Origin: Pseudomonadota bacterium
Lineage (GTDB): Bacteria > Myxococcota_A > Polyangia > Fen-1088
Reading direction: 5' to 3'
Assembly: GCA_023438785.1 (NCBI GenBank)
Contig: JAEXQJ010000219.1
Location: forward strand, 1-22,602
DNA: 22,602 bases
This document shows, piece after piece, positions 7,314-15,397 of this stretch. Each line of letters opens with the position of its first letter. Position 1 is the first letter of the stretch. A model generated the notes under the pieces. That model was not told the origin of the DNA. It did no database searches and saw only the letters and a program-made list of their open reading frames with translations. A program made the position numbers and the translations under genes.

Positions 7314-10022
7314 GTGAGCGGCGAACCGAATAGCGGCAGCTCTGCCCCTCGACGAACAGGGGACCAGGCCTCCACCGGACTGATGCGTCAGTACCTCGAT
7401 GTGAAGTCGAGGTACCCGGACGCCATCTTGTTTTTTCGCCTCGGGGACTTCTACGAGATGTTCTTCGAGGACGCGGTCTACGTCTCGCGAGCCTTGTCGC
7501 TCACGCTGACGACCCGGGACAAGGGCAAGGAGGATCCCGTCCCTATGTGCGGCGTGCCCCATCACGCCGCGCGCGCCTACGTGGCCCGGCTGACCGAGTT
7601 GGGCCATCGGGTCGCCATCTGCGAGCAGCTTGAGGATCCCAAGGTCACCAAGGGGATCGTCAAGCGTGGCGTGGTCCGCATCGTCACGCCGGGGGTGATT
7701 CTCGACGAGGAATCGCTGGAGCCGCGGGCGCCCAACTACGTGGCCGCCGTGGCGGGGGCAGCGCGGGACGGCTTCGGATTGGCGTTCATCGACGTGACCA
7801 CGGGCGACTTCCGCGCCACCTTGGCCGCGACGACAGAGGGGCTGCTCGACGAGCTGGCACGGGTCGAGCCGCGCGAGCTCTTGCTGGCCCGCGAAGACGC
7901 GGAGCTGGCCGGTTTGGTCCGACGCGCCTATCCCCGCCTAGCCCAGACGCCCATCTCGGTGGACGATGAGCCCGCCGCTCTGGCGTCGTTGAGTGAGGCG
8001 CTGGGCGAGGGCGTGGATCGAGAGGCCCTGGAACGCGCTGCCGAGGCGGCTTGCGCGGCCGCCCGGGTCCTGCGCTATGTGCGCGCGACTCAGATCGCCG
8101 CGCCCTTGCCGGTTTCGCGTCTGGAGCTCTTCCAGCGCAATGAATTCCTGGTCATCGACGAGCAGGCCCGCTCGCACCTGGAATTGACGGAGACCATGCA
8201 AGAGCGCAAGCGCGCGGGCTCGCTGCTCGAGGCGCTGGATGCCACCGCCACGGCCATGGGCGGGCGCCTCCTGCGACGCTGGCTGCTCTTCCCGCTCATG
8301 GACATCGCTCCCATCCGGCGGCGCCAGGACGCGGTGGAGCGACTGGTGGATCGCCAATCGGCGCGCGAAGCGGCCCGCAAGGTCCTGGCCGAGCTGGGCG
8401 ACATGGAACGCCTGACCAGTCGCGCTCGTTTGGGGGTGGCCTCGCCACGCGATTTGGTGGTCCTGGGACGCTCGCTGTCTCGGCTTCCCGAGCTGCAGGA
8501 GGCCCTGCGCGGCGCATCCGATCCCTTGGCCGACGCCTCGGCCGCGGACATGTTGGAGCTGGGCACGGACCTGGCCCAGGACCTGGCGGCCCGGATCGGC
8601 GCCACCCTGGAAGACAACGCTCCCGCGATGACCAAGGATGGCGGCTTCGTCCGGGCCGGCGTGTCCAGCGAGTTGGACGAGCTTCGCGAGATCGCCTCGG
8701 GCGGGCGCGGCCGCATTCTGGAGATCGAGGCCCGCGAGCGTGAGCGCACGGGGATCCCGTCGCTGAAGGTCAAGTACAACAACGTCTTCGGCTACTACAT
8801 CGAGATCACGCGTGCCCATTTGGCCAACGTGCCCGCCGAGTACCAGCGCAAGCAGACGGTGGCCAACGCTGAGCGCTTCGTCACCCCCGAGTTGGCGGAC
8901 TACGAGGCCAAGATCCTCTCCGCCGACGAGCGGCGGATCGCCCTCGAAGTGTTCATCTTCACGGCCTTGCGCGAGGAGGTGGGCGCGGCGACCGCGCGCC
9001 TGCTGACCCTGGCCGGAAGGGTGGCGGCGGTGGATGTGCTGGCCGGCCTGGCCGAGCAGGCCCATCGCCACGGTTACTGCCGGCCCGACGTGGATGACTC
9101 CGAGGTCCTGGAACTGGTCGACAGTCGCCACCCGGTGGTCGAGCGCCTGGCCGCCACGGGTGGGTTCGTGCCCAACGACGTGCGTCTGGACAACAACGGT
9201 GATCAGATCCTGCTGGTGACGGGGCCCAACATGGCCGGCAAGTCCACACTCATCCGCCAGGTGGCCTTGGCCGTCATCCTGGCCCAAATGGGCAGCTTCG
9301 TTCCGGCGCGGCAGGCGCGGGTCGGGATCTGTGATCGCGTCTTCACGCGCGTCGGGGCGGGCGACAACCTGGCCCGAGGCGAATCGACTTTTCTCCTCGA
9401 GATGCGCGAGACGGCCCACATCTTGCGCCACGCCACCCGACGCAGCTTGGTCATCCTCGACGAGATCGGCCGCGGCACCTCGACCTACGACGGCGTGTCC
9501 ATTGCCTGGGCCGTGGCCGAGCACCTGCATGACAAGCTCAAGGCGCGCACCTTGTTCGCCACGCACTATCACGAGCTGTGCGCCCTTCCCGAGTCGCACC
9601 CGCGCGTGCGCAACGTGAGCGTGGCGGCGCGCGAGTGGAAGGGTGAAGTGGTGTTCCTGCGCAAGCTCACGGCAGGTGGGACCAGTCGGTCGTTCGGCAT
9701 TGAAGTGGCCAAGCTGGCCGGTTTGCCCGCCTCGGTGGTGGCCCGTGCGCGCGCCATTTTGCAGCGGCTGGAGGTCGATGCCGCCAGCCCCGCGGCCCGT
9801 GCCAGCGAGCCACATCCTGCGCTGCCGGGGCAAGGCGAGGCACCCCAACTCGGCTTGTTCGAGGCGCCGGCGCACAAGGCCGCCACCCCCGCGCGCGACG
9901 TGGAGGTGCTGGATGCCCTGCGCGGCGCCGACCTGGATGGCCTCTCGCCGCGGCAGGCTTGGGATCTGTTGTCCCAACTCCAAAAGAAGTTGACGGGCGG
10001 CGGGCCAGAACGACCATCATAG
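7314..10022 (+). CDS. mutS: DNA mismatch repair protein MutS
   Basis: A 902-residue MutS1. The mismatch-reading Phe-x-Glu motif is F46-Y47-E48 in GDFYEMF, within the N-terminal domain I. The Walker A motif is GPNMAGKS at 637-644. Walker B is LDEIGRGTSTYDG with D716 and E717, followed by FATHYHEL and the C-terminal helix-turn-helix region. The protein recognises mismatches and small loops and signals through MutL; mutL is not in the window. The length is slightly above the usual 850-870 because of an extra N-terminal 23 residues and a Pro/Ala-rich linker near 825-860 before the last helices. The GTG start at 7314 is used; the next in-frame ATG at 7383 would begin MRQYLDV and keeps all motifs, so the first 23 residues are uncertain. 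The gene follows the small basic ORF by 36 bp. Confidence 0.96.
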   Translation: MSGEPNSGSSAPRRTGDQASTGLMRQYLDVKSRYPDAILFFRLGDFYEMFFEDAVYVSRALSLTLTTRDKGKEDPVPMCGVPHHAARAYVARLTELGHRVAICEQLEDPKVTKGIVKRGVVRIVTPGVILDEESLEPRAPNYVAAVAGAARDGFGLAFIDVTTGDFRATLAATTEGLLDELARVEPRELLLAREDAELAGLVRRAYPRLAQTPISVDDEPAALASLSEALGEGVDREALERAAEAACAAARVLRYVRATQIAAPLPVSRLELFQRNEFLVIDEQARSHLELTETMQERKRAGSLLEALDATATAMGGRLLRRWLLFPLMDIAPIRRRQDAVERLVDRQSAREAARKVLAELGDMERLTSRARLGVASPRDLVVLGRSLSRLPELQEALRGASDPLADASAADMLELGTDLAQDLAARIGATLEDNAPAMTKDGGFVRAGVSSELDELREIASGGRGRILEIEARERERTGIPSLKVKYNNVFGYYIEITRAHLANVPAEYQRKQTVANAERFVTPELADYEAKILSADERRIALEVFIFTALREEVGAATARLLTLAGRVAAVDVLAGLAEQAHRHGYCRPDVDDSEVLELVDSRHPVVERLAATGGFVPNDVRLDNNGDQILLVTGPNMAGKSTLIRQVALAVILAQMGSFVPARQARVGICDRVFTRVGAGDNLARGESTFLLEMRETAHILRHATRRSLVILDEIGRGTSTYDGVSIAWAVAEHLHDKLKARTLFATHYHELCALPESHPRVRNVSVAAREWKGEVVFLRKLTAGGTSRSFGIEVAKLAGLPASVVARARAILQRLEVDAASPAARASEPHPALPGQGEAPQLGLFEAPAHKAATPARDVEVLDALRGADLDGLSPRQAWDLLSQLQKKLTGGGPERPS

Positions 10023-10028
10023 GCCACC

Positions 10029-10814
10029 GTGGTTGCACTGCTCGGACGCGCGGCTCTCCTGCTGCTGTTGTGCTGGCCGTCCGTCGGCCAGGCTGCGACG
10101 CGAGACGGCGGGCCCGCGATGCCCTCGGCGCGAGCGGCCAAGGCCGTGACGCCCGCACGGAGGGGCGGTCCCAGGGGCGTGGTGCGCAGGCCGCCGCGAA
10201 ACCCGCCCGTTCAGCTCTTCCACGTCAACACGCGCGAGACCCTCAAGCTGCGTTTCGCCGACGAGCGTGGGCGGCCCATCCGCGGCTGGCAGAAGCGCTT
10301 CCAGCGCTTCATGCGCTGCCACCACACCAACACCCTGCACCGCATGGACCCCCGCCTGCCGCGGCTCCTGTACCAGGTGGGGCGCCATTACGAGGGGCGC
10401 CGTCTGGAGGTGGTCGCCGGGTACCGCAACCCCAAGGTCGCGCGCAATCCCAAAAGTCCGCACAAGAAGGGGTTGGCCTGCGATTTCCACGTGTCGGGCG
10501 TGTCCAACGCGGTACTGCGCGATTACCTGCGCCAGACGTTCAAGCACGTGGGCGTGGGCTACTATCCCAACTCGTCGTTCGTTCACCTGGATGTGAGGAC
10601 CGGCAAGTCGGCCTTCTGGATCGACTACTCGGGCCCGGGTCAGGAATCCGAGTACTCCCGCAGCGTCCAGGACGACCTGAAGACCGGGCAGGCCGATCTG
10701 CGCCTGCCCAGATCGCGCAGCTCTGGTACTGACGAGGGCCTGGACGACCTCATGGAGACGGCGGTGGGGGCCCCGGCCCGTCCGCAAGGTGGCGAGGTGA
10801 CCGAGAGCAAGTGA
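10029..10814 (+). CDS. Exported M15/DUF882-type zinc peptidase (YcbK-like murein peptidase)
   Basis: A 261-residue protein with an N-terminal signal peptide (MVALLGRAALLLLLCWPSVGQA). A basic Arg/Pro-rich linker (30-60) is followed by the peptidase M15-like domain (about 62-200). Predicted zinc ligands are H145 and D152 in SPHKKGLACDFH and H186 in FVHLD, with D188 next to it; GVGYYPNSSF precedes, as in DUF882/YcbK proteins. Such proteins cut peptide cross-links or stem peptides in peptidoglycan, here presumably in the periplasm. The C-terminal 60 residues are variable and probably disordered. The start is GTG, 6 bp after the mutS stop; AGG 5 nt upstream is a weak ribosome site. The TTG/ATG alternatives further in would destroy the signal peptide. 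Exact bond specificity is unknown. Confidence 0.87.
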   Translation: MVALLGRAALLLLLCWPSVGQAATRDGGPAMPSARAAKAVTPARRGGPRGVVRRPPRNPPVQLFHVNTRETLKLRFADERGRPIRGWQKRFQRFMRCHHTNTLHRMDPRLPRLLYQVGRHYEGRRLEVVAGYRNPKVARNPKSPHKKGLACDFHVSGVSNAVLRDYLRQTFKHVGVGYYPNSSFVHLDVRTGKSAFWIDYSGPGQESEYSRSVQDDLKTGQADLRLPRSRSSGTDEGLDDLMETAVGAPARPQGGEVTESK

Positions 10815-10834
10815 ACCTCCAAGCCATTGACCGG

Positions 10835-10864
10835 TTGTGAAGGCCATCGGACCGGTGCTAGAAA
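10835..10864 (+). promoter_or_regulatory. Putative promoter of the secreted 317-aa protein
   Basis: TTGTGA at 10835-10840 and TAGAAA at 10859-10864 with an 18-nt spacer; each matches the consensus at 4 of 6 positions, and TGC directly before the -10 makes an extended -10. Transcription would start near 10871 and leave a leader of about 78 nt with a proper ribosome site. ACCGGT occurs at 10830-10835 and again at 10851-10856, exactly 21 bp apart (two helical turns). Confidence 0.4.
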
Positions 10865-10936
10865 ATCGCCGGAATCTCGGGAGACGAGGGGGCCGCGTGC
10901 GCGGGTCCCGCATCTCCGGCCTGGGCACGAACTCAC

Positions 10937-10941
10937 AGGAG
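10937..10941 (+). promoter_or_regulatory. Ribosome binding site of the secreted 317-aa protein
   Basis: AGGAG sits 7 nt before the ATG at 10949. It fixes the start of this gene and contrasts with the neighbouring rpsT, which has no such site. Confidence 0.75.
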
Positions 10942-10948
10942 ATCTCAG

Positions 10949-11902
10949 ATGAAGAAGCTCGGCGTTTTCTTGATGGCAACGCTGTTCCTGGCCGCATCAG
11001 CGCCCTCGGCCATGGCGGCCAAGGGTAAGAAGGGCAAGAAAGGCAAGACCGCCGTCGAGAAGGTGGGCCCGGCGCCCGCGGCGTCCACTGAGCAGATCGC
11101 CGAGCTGAAGGGTGACTACAAGTGGGGCATGGCCTCCAAGCAGGTCATCGACAAGATTCATGAACGGATCACGGCCACCTACACCGAGAGGCTGGAGAAG
11201 TCGGCCGCGGATCCGTCGCGCAACGACGCCTTGCGGAAGCAACTGCGCGGCGAGATCGCCAAGGCCGACAAGAACTTCGTCAAGTTCGACGGCCAGCGAA
11301 CCGGTTGGGACGTGTCGATCATCGATCAGGAGATCACGCAGAACGCGGGCCAGTCGATGGTGTTCGCGAAGGAGAAGACCTCGACGCGCTACTTCTTCTT
11401 CGTCGACGACAAGCTGTACAAGATGTTCATCGCCTTCGACAAGGAGATGCTGGCGGGCAAGAGCTTCGAGGACTTCGGGGCCGGCATGCAGGCCAAGTTC
11501 GGCCGCGCCCAGCCGGTGTACGTCATGCGCAACACTCACGGCGTCCAGGAGAAGAAACTGGACCACTTCCTTTGGGGCTCCACGACGGGCGACGGTCTGC
11601 GCTTGGTCGATCGCTCCGAGTTCTACGATGTGTTCTGCCTGGTGGTGTACGACGGCGCCGTGGAAAGGCGTACCGCCGAGGCCAGGAGGGCCGCCGCGAG
11701 CCAGGTTTCGGGCTCGGTGGTGGACACCCTGATTTCCGATAAGCCCAGCGATCGCGACGAGAACGACAATGTCATCGATCGCATCACCGGCCAGGAGGTC
11801 CACAAGCCGGGCGAGCGCCGCGGTGGCGGCAACATCACCGTTCCTTCTCCCGCACCGTCCAAGTCGCGATCCGGGGGCGGTCTGGGCAGCGATATCGAGT
11901 AG
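10949..11902 (+). CDS. Secreted protein of unknown function with Lys/Gly-rich N-terminus
   Basis: A 317-residue protein with a signal peptide (MKKLGVFLMATLFLAASAPSAMAA, cleavage after AMA). Directly behind lies a short Lys/Gly repeat (KGKKGKKGK). The main domain (about 45-245) is rich in charged and aromatic residues, including YKWGMASKQVIDKI, TRYFFFVDDKLYKMFIAFDKE and LDHFLWGSTTGDGLRL. This WGM-x(4)-VI-x(2)-I opening is a pattern I associate with uncharacterised myxobacterial periplasmic proteins, but I cannot name a family. The C-terminus (about 265-317) is Gly/Ser/Pro-rich and likely disordered. No catalytic motif, membrane helix, lipobox or cysteine pair is evident (one Cys near 231). It has its own promoter and a ribosome site and is followed by a hairpin and the rpsT promoter, so it is probably a single-gene unit. 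Confidence 0.8.
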   Translation: MKKLGVFLMATLFLAASAPSAMAAKGKKGKKGKTAVEKVGPAPAASTEQIAELKGDYKWGMASKQVIDKIHERITATYTERLEKSAADPSRNDALRKQLRGEIAKADKNFVKFDGQRTGWDVSIIDQEITQNAGQSMVFAKEKTSTRYFFFVDDKLYKMFIAFDKEMLAGKSFEDFGAGMQAKFGRAQPVYVMRNTHGVQEKKLDHFLWGSTTGDGLRLVDRSEFYDVFCLVVYDGAVERRTAEARRAAASQVSGSVVDTLISDKPSDRDENDNVIDRITGQEVHKPGERRGGGNITVPSPAPSKSRSGGGLGSDIE

Positions 11903-11915
11903 TCGATCTCAACCC

Positions 11916-11944
11916 AGAGATGGAGAGCCCAGAGCTCCATCTCT
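11916..11944. terminator. 10-bp perfect hairpin between the secreted-protein gene and rpsT
   Basis: AGAGATGGAG at 11916-11925 pairs perfectly with CTCCATCTCT at 11935-11944 around a 9-nt loop. It lies 14 bp behind the upstream stop codon, which suits a terminator, but only two T residues follow. The stem ends 1 nt before the -35 box of rpsT, so it could also be an operator or an upstream regulatory element. Confidence 0.5.
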
Positions 11945-11945
11945 C

Positions 11946-11974
11946 TTGACACCAGCTGGTTGGACCAGCAAAAT
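11946..11974 (+). promoter_or_regulatory. Strong sigma70-like promoter of rpsT, predicted leaderless or nearly so
   Basis: A perfect TTGACA at 11946-11951, a 17-nt spacer, and CAAAAT at 11969-11974 (4 of 6 to consensus). The -10 ends 14 nt before the rpsT ATG, giving an expected leader of about 6-9 nt. The sequence between them (CCGACCCCTTCAAA) contains no Shine-Dalgarno. Confidence 0.65.
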
Positions 11975-11988
11975 CCGACCCCTTCAAA

Positions 11989-12255
11989 ATGGCCAACATC
12001 AAGTCAGCGGAGAAGAAGAATCGGCAGCGCGCGAAGCACCAGACGCGCAACACGGCCCAGAAGGCCGCCATGCGCACGGCGACCAAGAAGCTGCGTGCTG
12101 CCGTGGCGGCCAAGGATCCGGAGAAGGCCAAGGCGCTGCTCAAGCCGGCCGTCACCCTCATCAGCCGCCTGGGACAGAAGGGCGTCATCAAGAAGCAGGC
12201 TGCTTCGCGCTCGGTTTCGCGTCTGACTGTCGCGGTCAACAAGGTCGCGAAGTAG
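11989..12255 (+). CDS. rpsT: Small ribosomal subunit protein bS20
   Basis: An 88-residue basic protein, the normal S20 length, beginning MANIKSAEKKNRQRAKHQTR, which is diagnostic of bS20, and with helical Ala/Lys-rich segments throughout. S20 binds 16S rRNA early in 30S assembly. The ATG start is certain from the conserved N-terminus. The gene has its own promoter and appears to be translated from a very short leader without a Shine-Dalgarno, which is unusual for a highly expressed ribosomal protein. It is convergent with holA, which ends 97 bp downstream. In many proteobacteria rpsT is a single-gene unit, as here. Confidence 0.97.
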   Translation: MANIKSAEKKNRQRAKHQTRNTAQKAAMRTATKKLRAAVAAKDPEKAKALLKPAVTLISRLGQKGVIKKQAASRSVSRLTVAVNKVAK

Positions 12256-12270
12256 CGTCCCTTAGCGCTT

Positions 12271-12297
12271 ACGCTCCGGCCTCGTGTGTCGGAGCGT
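12271..12297. terminator. Candidate terminator hairpin between rpsT and holA
   Basis: ACGCTCCG at 12271-12278 pairs with CGGAGCGT at 12290-12297 around an 11-nt loop. It lies between two convergent genes, 15 bp behind the rpsT stop. No real T-run follows on either strand, so it would be a weak intrinsic terminator or a 3' end stabiliser. Confidence 0.4.
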
Positions 12298-12352
12298 TCG
12301 TCGCGCCGTTGCTCGCTCGAATCCGGTATTCCGCGCTTCGCGCTCGGTCATC

Positions 12353-13378
12353 CTAGCGCCGGGCGTCCTCTGCCAACTGGCGCACCAGCCGTGTGATCTG
12401 TGCGTCGTGCAGATCGGCGCGCGTGGACTTGAACCGCCTGTCCGCCACGTACAGGCGGTCGAAGCTGCGCTTGAGCGCGAGCGTCGACATGCGCCGGGCC
12501 GGCGCCAGGACGTCGTCCAGGAAGTAGGGCGGCAACCCGATGGCGCTGGCGATCTCGTTCCGGTTCACCCCGGCGGCGCCCAACTCCTTGGCGCGCCAGA
12601 TCTGGCGCAACTGGCGCAGGAGCATGGCCTGGATGGCCAAGGGCGACTGGCGGTTGCGGAGCATGTTGGTGAGCAAGCCGAGGGCCCGCGCGACCTCGCC
12701 GGCGCCGATGGCCTTGGTCAGCTCGAAGACGCTGCGTTCTCGGGTTTCCGGGATCAGCTCCTCCACCTGGGCGCGCGTGATGCGTGCTCCCTTGCCGGCG
12801 TAGAGCTCCAGTTGCTCGATGGCTTGCGACAGCCGACCCAAATCCGGACCTGCCGCGTCGGCCAGGGCATCCGCCGCGTCCGCGTCCATGGATGCGCCCC
12901 GCCGCTTGGCCTCGCGAGCGACCCACGACGCCAACTCGCGGTCCTTGAGGCGGGCGAACTCGTGCAGAAAGCCCTTCTTCTTGAGCGCCTGGAAGGCGCG
13001 CAGCCGGCCGTCCACCTTCTCGCCCGCCAGCAGGATCAGACAGGAGCGGGGATTCGGGTCGGCCAGGTAGGCGACCAGGGGCCCCATATCGTCGGCCTTC
13101 ACCGTGTCCAGCCCGCGGCAGATGACGAGTCGCCGTTTGGCAAACATGGGCAAGGTGCGCGCGGTGGCCACGGCCTGGGCCAGGGGCGCTTCCTTGAGGT
13201 CATAGAGATCGCAGTCGAAGGCTGCGGCCGCCTCGGCCTTCGTGCCCAGGACCTGCGACCGCAGGGCCGCCAGGCAGCGGTCCACCAGGTAGCGCTCGGG
13301 TCCGTACAGCACGTAAACGGGGGCAATTTCGCCGTTCTCGATTTCGTGCAGCAGATCAGCGTCGTTCCGGGCGGCCAT
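12353..13378 (-). CDS. holA: DNA polymerase III delta subunit
   Basis: A 341-residue protein of normal HolA length. The N-terminal region has the family signature APVYVLYGPERYLVDRCLAALR (about 18-39), then VATARTLPMFAKRRLVIC and a segment on the loader's AAA-like fold (LIL at about 114-117), and the C-terminal collar domain shows LLRQLRQIWRAKEL. Delta opens the beta sliding clamp and lacks its own ATPase activity, which agrees with the absence of a Walker A motif. The start ATG at 13378 has no Shine-Dalgarno; a TAGCGT box (13385-13390, minus strand) ends 6 nt before it. The gene lies 56 bp behind the activator-like lipoprotein gene on the same strand. Its neighbourhood with rpsT is common in proteobacteria. 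Confidence 0.92.
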   Translation of the reverse strand: MAARNDADLLHEIENGEIAPVYVLYGPERYLVDRCLAALRSQVLGTKAEAAAAFDCDLYDLKEAPLAQAVATARTLPMFAKRRLVICRGLDTVKADDMGPLVAYLADPNPRSCLILLAGEKVDGRLRAFQALKKKGFLHEFARLKDRELASWVAREAKRRGASMDADAADALADAAGPDLGRLSQAIEQLELYAGKGARITRAQVEELIPETRERSVFELTKAIGAGEVARALGLLTNMLRNRQSPLAIQAMLLRQLRQIWRAKELGAAGVNRNEIASAIGLPPYFLDDVLAPARRMSTLALKRSFDRLYVADRRFKSTRADLHDAQITRLVRQLAEDARR

Positions 13379-13434
13379 GGTCGAACGCTATCAGCCCGTA
13401 GTGAAAGTCTCCACGTCGCCGTTCGGGCCGGCGA

Positions 13435-15339
13435 TCAGCGCAGGGGGCGGATGCTGTCGCCTTCCACCACGTAGACCGTGGGGGAATCGGTGCGCGCGTG
13501 ATCGGGTCCGAAGCGAACATCGCCGGTCACGCCTTGGAACGTCTCCTGGGACAGCAATCGCAGGACGTCGGCCTTGGTTCGGGCGCCGCGCTCCACGGCC
13601 GAGCGCAGGATGGCCATGCCGTCATAGCCATAGGCATCGGCCGCGCTGGGGGCCGCGCCGTAGAGTTCGCGGAAGCGGCTTGCGAAGCTGCCCCCGCGCA
13701 CGTCTTCCGCCGGATAGTAGCCGGGGCAGAGCATGGCGCCCTGGACATAGCGTTCGGCGTTTTGCAGCAGGCGCTGCGAGAGGCTGAGCGCGGTGGACGC
13801 CAAGAGGACCTCGCGGCGGCCGGTGCTCACCTTCGCGGCCAGGCTCGATGCGCCGAAGACCCGCGGCTGGCGCGGCCAGATGTCCGCCACCGCCAATGCC
13901 GGCGCGATCAGCTCCAGGCGCGCGGCGTCGTCCGGAATGAAGAGCACATCGAAAGGCGTGCTTCGGAGCTGCTTGACCTGCGAGGAGAAGGCGGTGGATT
14001 TGGGCGGGTAGAGGACCGACGCCGCCTGGGTCGCGCCCCCTTGGAGCATCCTGTCGCGGAAGGCCGCGGCGAGTCGCTTCCCACTGCCCGTGTCGGGGCC
14101 CAGGATGGCGAAACGTCGGGCGCCCAGTTGCAAGGCCTGGCTGGCCAAGGCGGCGGCGCGCGCCTCGGGAGAGTGAATGAGTTGGAAGGCGGTGGTGTGC
14201 GCACCCGGGGCGCGTTCGTCCAGCACGAGAAAAGGGAGGCCCTCGCGCGTGGCCAGCTCGACGGCGCGGGCGTCGGGCATGCCCACGATGCCGACGGCCC
14301 CCTCGTCGTGCGAAAGGCCCCACACGGCGGAGGAAGGCCCGGCCGGGGCCCGGTCTGCCGGCGCAGCGCTGTCACGCACGAGGAGGTGGTACGGCGAGGG
14401 CTGACCGCTGGCCGCGGGGCTGCCGACCACCAGAGCAGCGCTGCGCAGGACCACCTCTCCCAACCTCGCCTGGGGTCCCGAAAGGGGGACAGCCAAGCCG
14501 AAGCGTTGTGGATCGCCGGGGCTGGCGGGCGACGAGCCGGGATCGACGGTCAGAGCCGGTCGCACCGCGCCCGTGTCTCGTTCGAGTTTGGTGGCGCCCG
14601 CCTCATCACCGCGGGCGCGCAAAAAGGCCGCCGCCTTGGCACCCAACACGCCGCGGGTGAGGGGGCTGTGCTTGCCGTTCATGGCCTTGAGGGCCGCCTC
14701 GGGGGACACGGTGCTCGCCAACTCCTCGGCGCGACGGCGCGCAAAGGCTCGTTCGTGGGCGCGGAGGCGATCGTCCTGCAGGTAGTAATCCCACGCGTCG
14801 ATGGCACCGGCCGCGTCGCCGGCCTGGGCCAGGGCGTCGGCGGTCGCCGCGCGTAGCAGCGCATCTCCGTCGGGATCTTTCACGCCGCCGATGGCCGGGG
14901 CTCCGGCAGCCGAGAAGCTGCGCAGGACCGCCAGGGCCGCCTGCCACTTGCCGAGGCGGACCTGCGCCATAGCGGTCAGGAACTGCACGTCGGCGGTCTG
15001 TGCCCCGGGCGCGTATTTCTGCAGGGTGGCCAGGGCGCCCTTGGCATCGCCGGCCCCCAAATCGACGCGCGCCAACAGCGCCGCCGCGGCCGTGCGACTG
15101 GAGTGATCCGGGTGGTCATCGAGGAAGGCCTGCAGGGCGGCGCGGGCTGAGGCTGGGTCGGTCCCCAGAGCCTGGTTGGCGGCCGCGCGGAAGTCCGCGT
15201 CGCCCCCGTCCTGTGACGCATCGGGATCCAAGCCCGCGTCCAGCGAAGCCGGATCGACCGGTCGACGTTCCTGTTCGGCTCGGACCAATCCGCTCGCACA
15301 GCCGGCGAGCATGATGGCCGTGAACGCCCAAGCGCGCAT
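13435..15339 (-). CDS. Lipoprotein with TPR-like and periplasmic-binding domains (penicillin-binding protein activator/LpoA type)
   Basis: A 634-residue protein from MRAWAFTAIM, with a lipoprotein signal whose lipobox is L-A-G-C14. Residue +2 is Ala, which by the usual rule favours outer-membrane sorting. Residues about 50-250 form helical TPR-like repeats. From about 279 to the end there is a type 1 periplasmic-binding fold, starting FGLAVPLSGPQARLGEVV, with later YPPKSTAFSSQVKQLR and FDVLFIPDDA. This arrangement (TPR followed by a LivJ-like domain) is that of LpoA-type activators of penicillin-binding proteins; an amino-acid transporter binding protein would lack the TPR part. The activator role is an inference. 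An in-frame extension to 15456 was rejected because the lipobox must be N-terminal. It lies between the 59-aa ORF and holA on the same strand. Confidence 0.82.
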   Translation of the reverse strand: MRAWAFTAIMLAGCASGLVRAEQERRPVDPASLDAGLDPDASQDGGDADFRAAANQALGTDPASARAALQAFLDDHPDHSSRTAAAALLARVDLGAGDAKGALATLQKYAPGAQTADVQFLTAMAQVRLGKWQAALAVLRSFSAAGAPAIGGVKDPDGDALLRAATADALAQAGDAAGAIDAWDYYLQDDRLRAHERAFARRRAEELASTVSPEAALKAMNGKHSPLTRGVLGAKAAAFLRARGDEAGATKLERDTGAVRPALTVDPGSSPASPGDPQRFGLAVPLSGPQARLGEVVLRSAALVVGSPAASGQPSPYHLLVRDSAAPADRAPAGPSSAVWGLSHDEGAVGIVGMPDARAVELATREGLPFLVLDERAPGAHTTAFQLIHSPEARAAALASQALQLGARRFAILGPDTGSGKRLAAAFRDRMLQGGATQAASVLYPPKSTAFSSQVKQLRSTPFDVLFIPDDAARLELIAPALAVADIWPRQPRVFGASSLAAKVSTGRREVLLASTALSLSQRLLQNAERYVQGAMLCPGYYPAEDVRGGSFASRFRELYGAAPSAADAYGYDGMAILRSAVERGARTKADVLRLLSQETFQGVTGDVRFGPDHARTDSPTVYVVEGDSIRPLR

Positions 15340-15346
15340 GCGGCCG

Positions 15347-15375
15347 GTTCTACGACACTCCGTCTCGGCCGTCGA
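15347..15375 (-). promoter_or_regulatory. Weak putative promoter of the activator-like lipoprotein gene
   Basis: On the minus strand TCGACG (15370-15375) and TAGAAC (15347-15352) are 17 nt apart, each 4 of 6 to consensus. The -10 ends 7 nt before the ATG at 15339, and no Shine-Dalgarno is present. This matches the short-leader pattern seen elsewhere but is less well supported. Confidence 0.25.
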
Positions 15376-15397
15376 CTGGGCGTTCCCGGCCCCCGGC

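Noticed and set aside
7938..9983. A 681-codon ORF antisense to mutS
   Set aside because: mutS has all its motifs in the plus frame; the minus ORF is rich in Gly, Gln, His and Arg without any domain, as expected for the complement of a gene with strong GC third-position bias.
10837..11028. A 63-codon ORF overlapping the start of the secreted-protein gene
   Set aside because: It runs through the promoter, leader and signal-peptide region in another frame and begins with a GTG without a ribosome site.
13498..14856. A 452-codon plus-strand ORF opposite the activator-like lipoprotein
   Set aside because: The minus-strand gene has a lipobox, TPR and binding fold; the plus ORF has only Gly/Arg/Ala-rich shadow sequence and no ribosome site.
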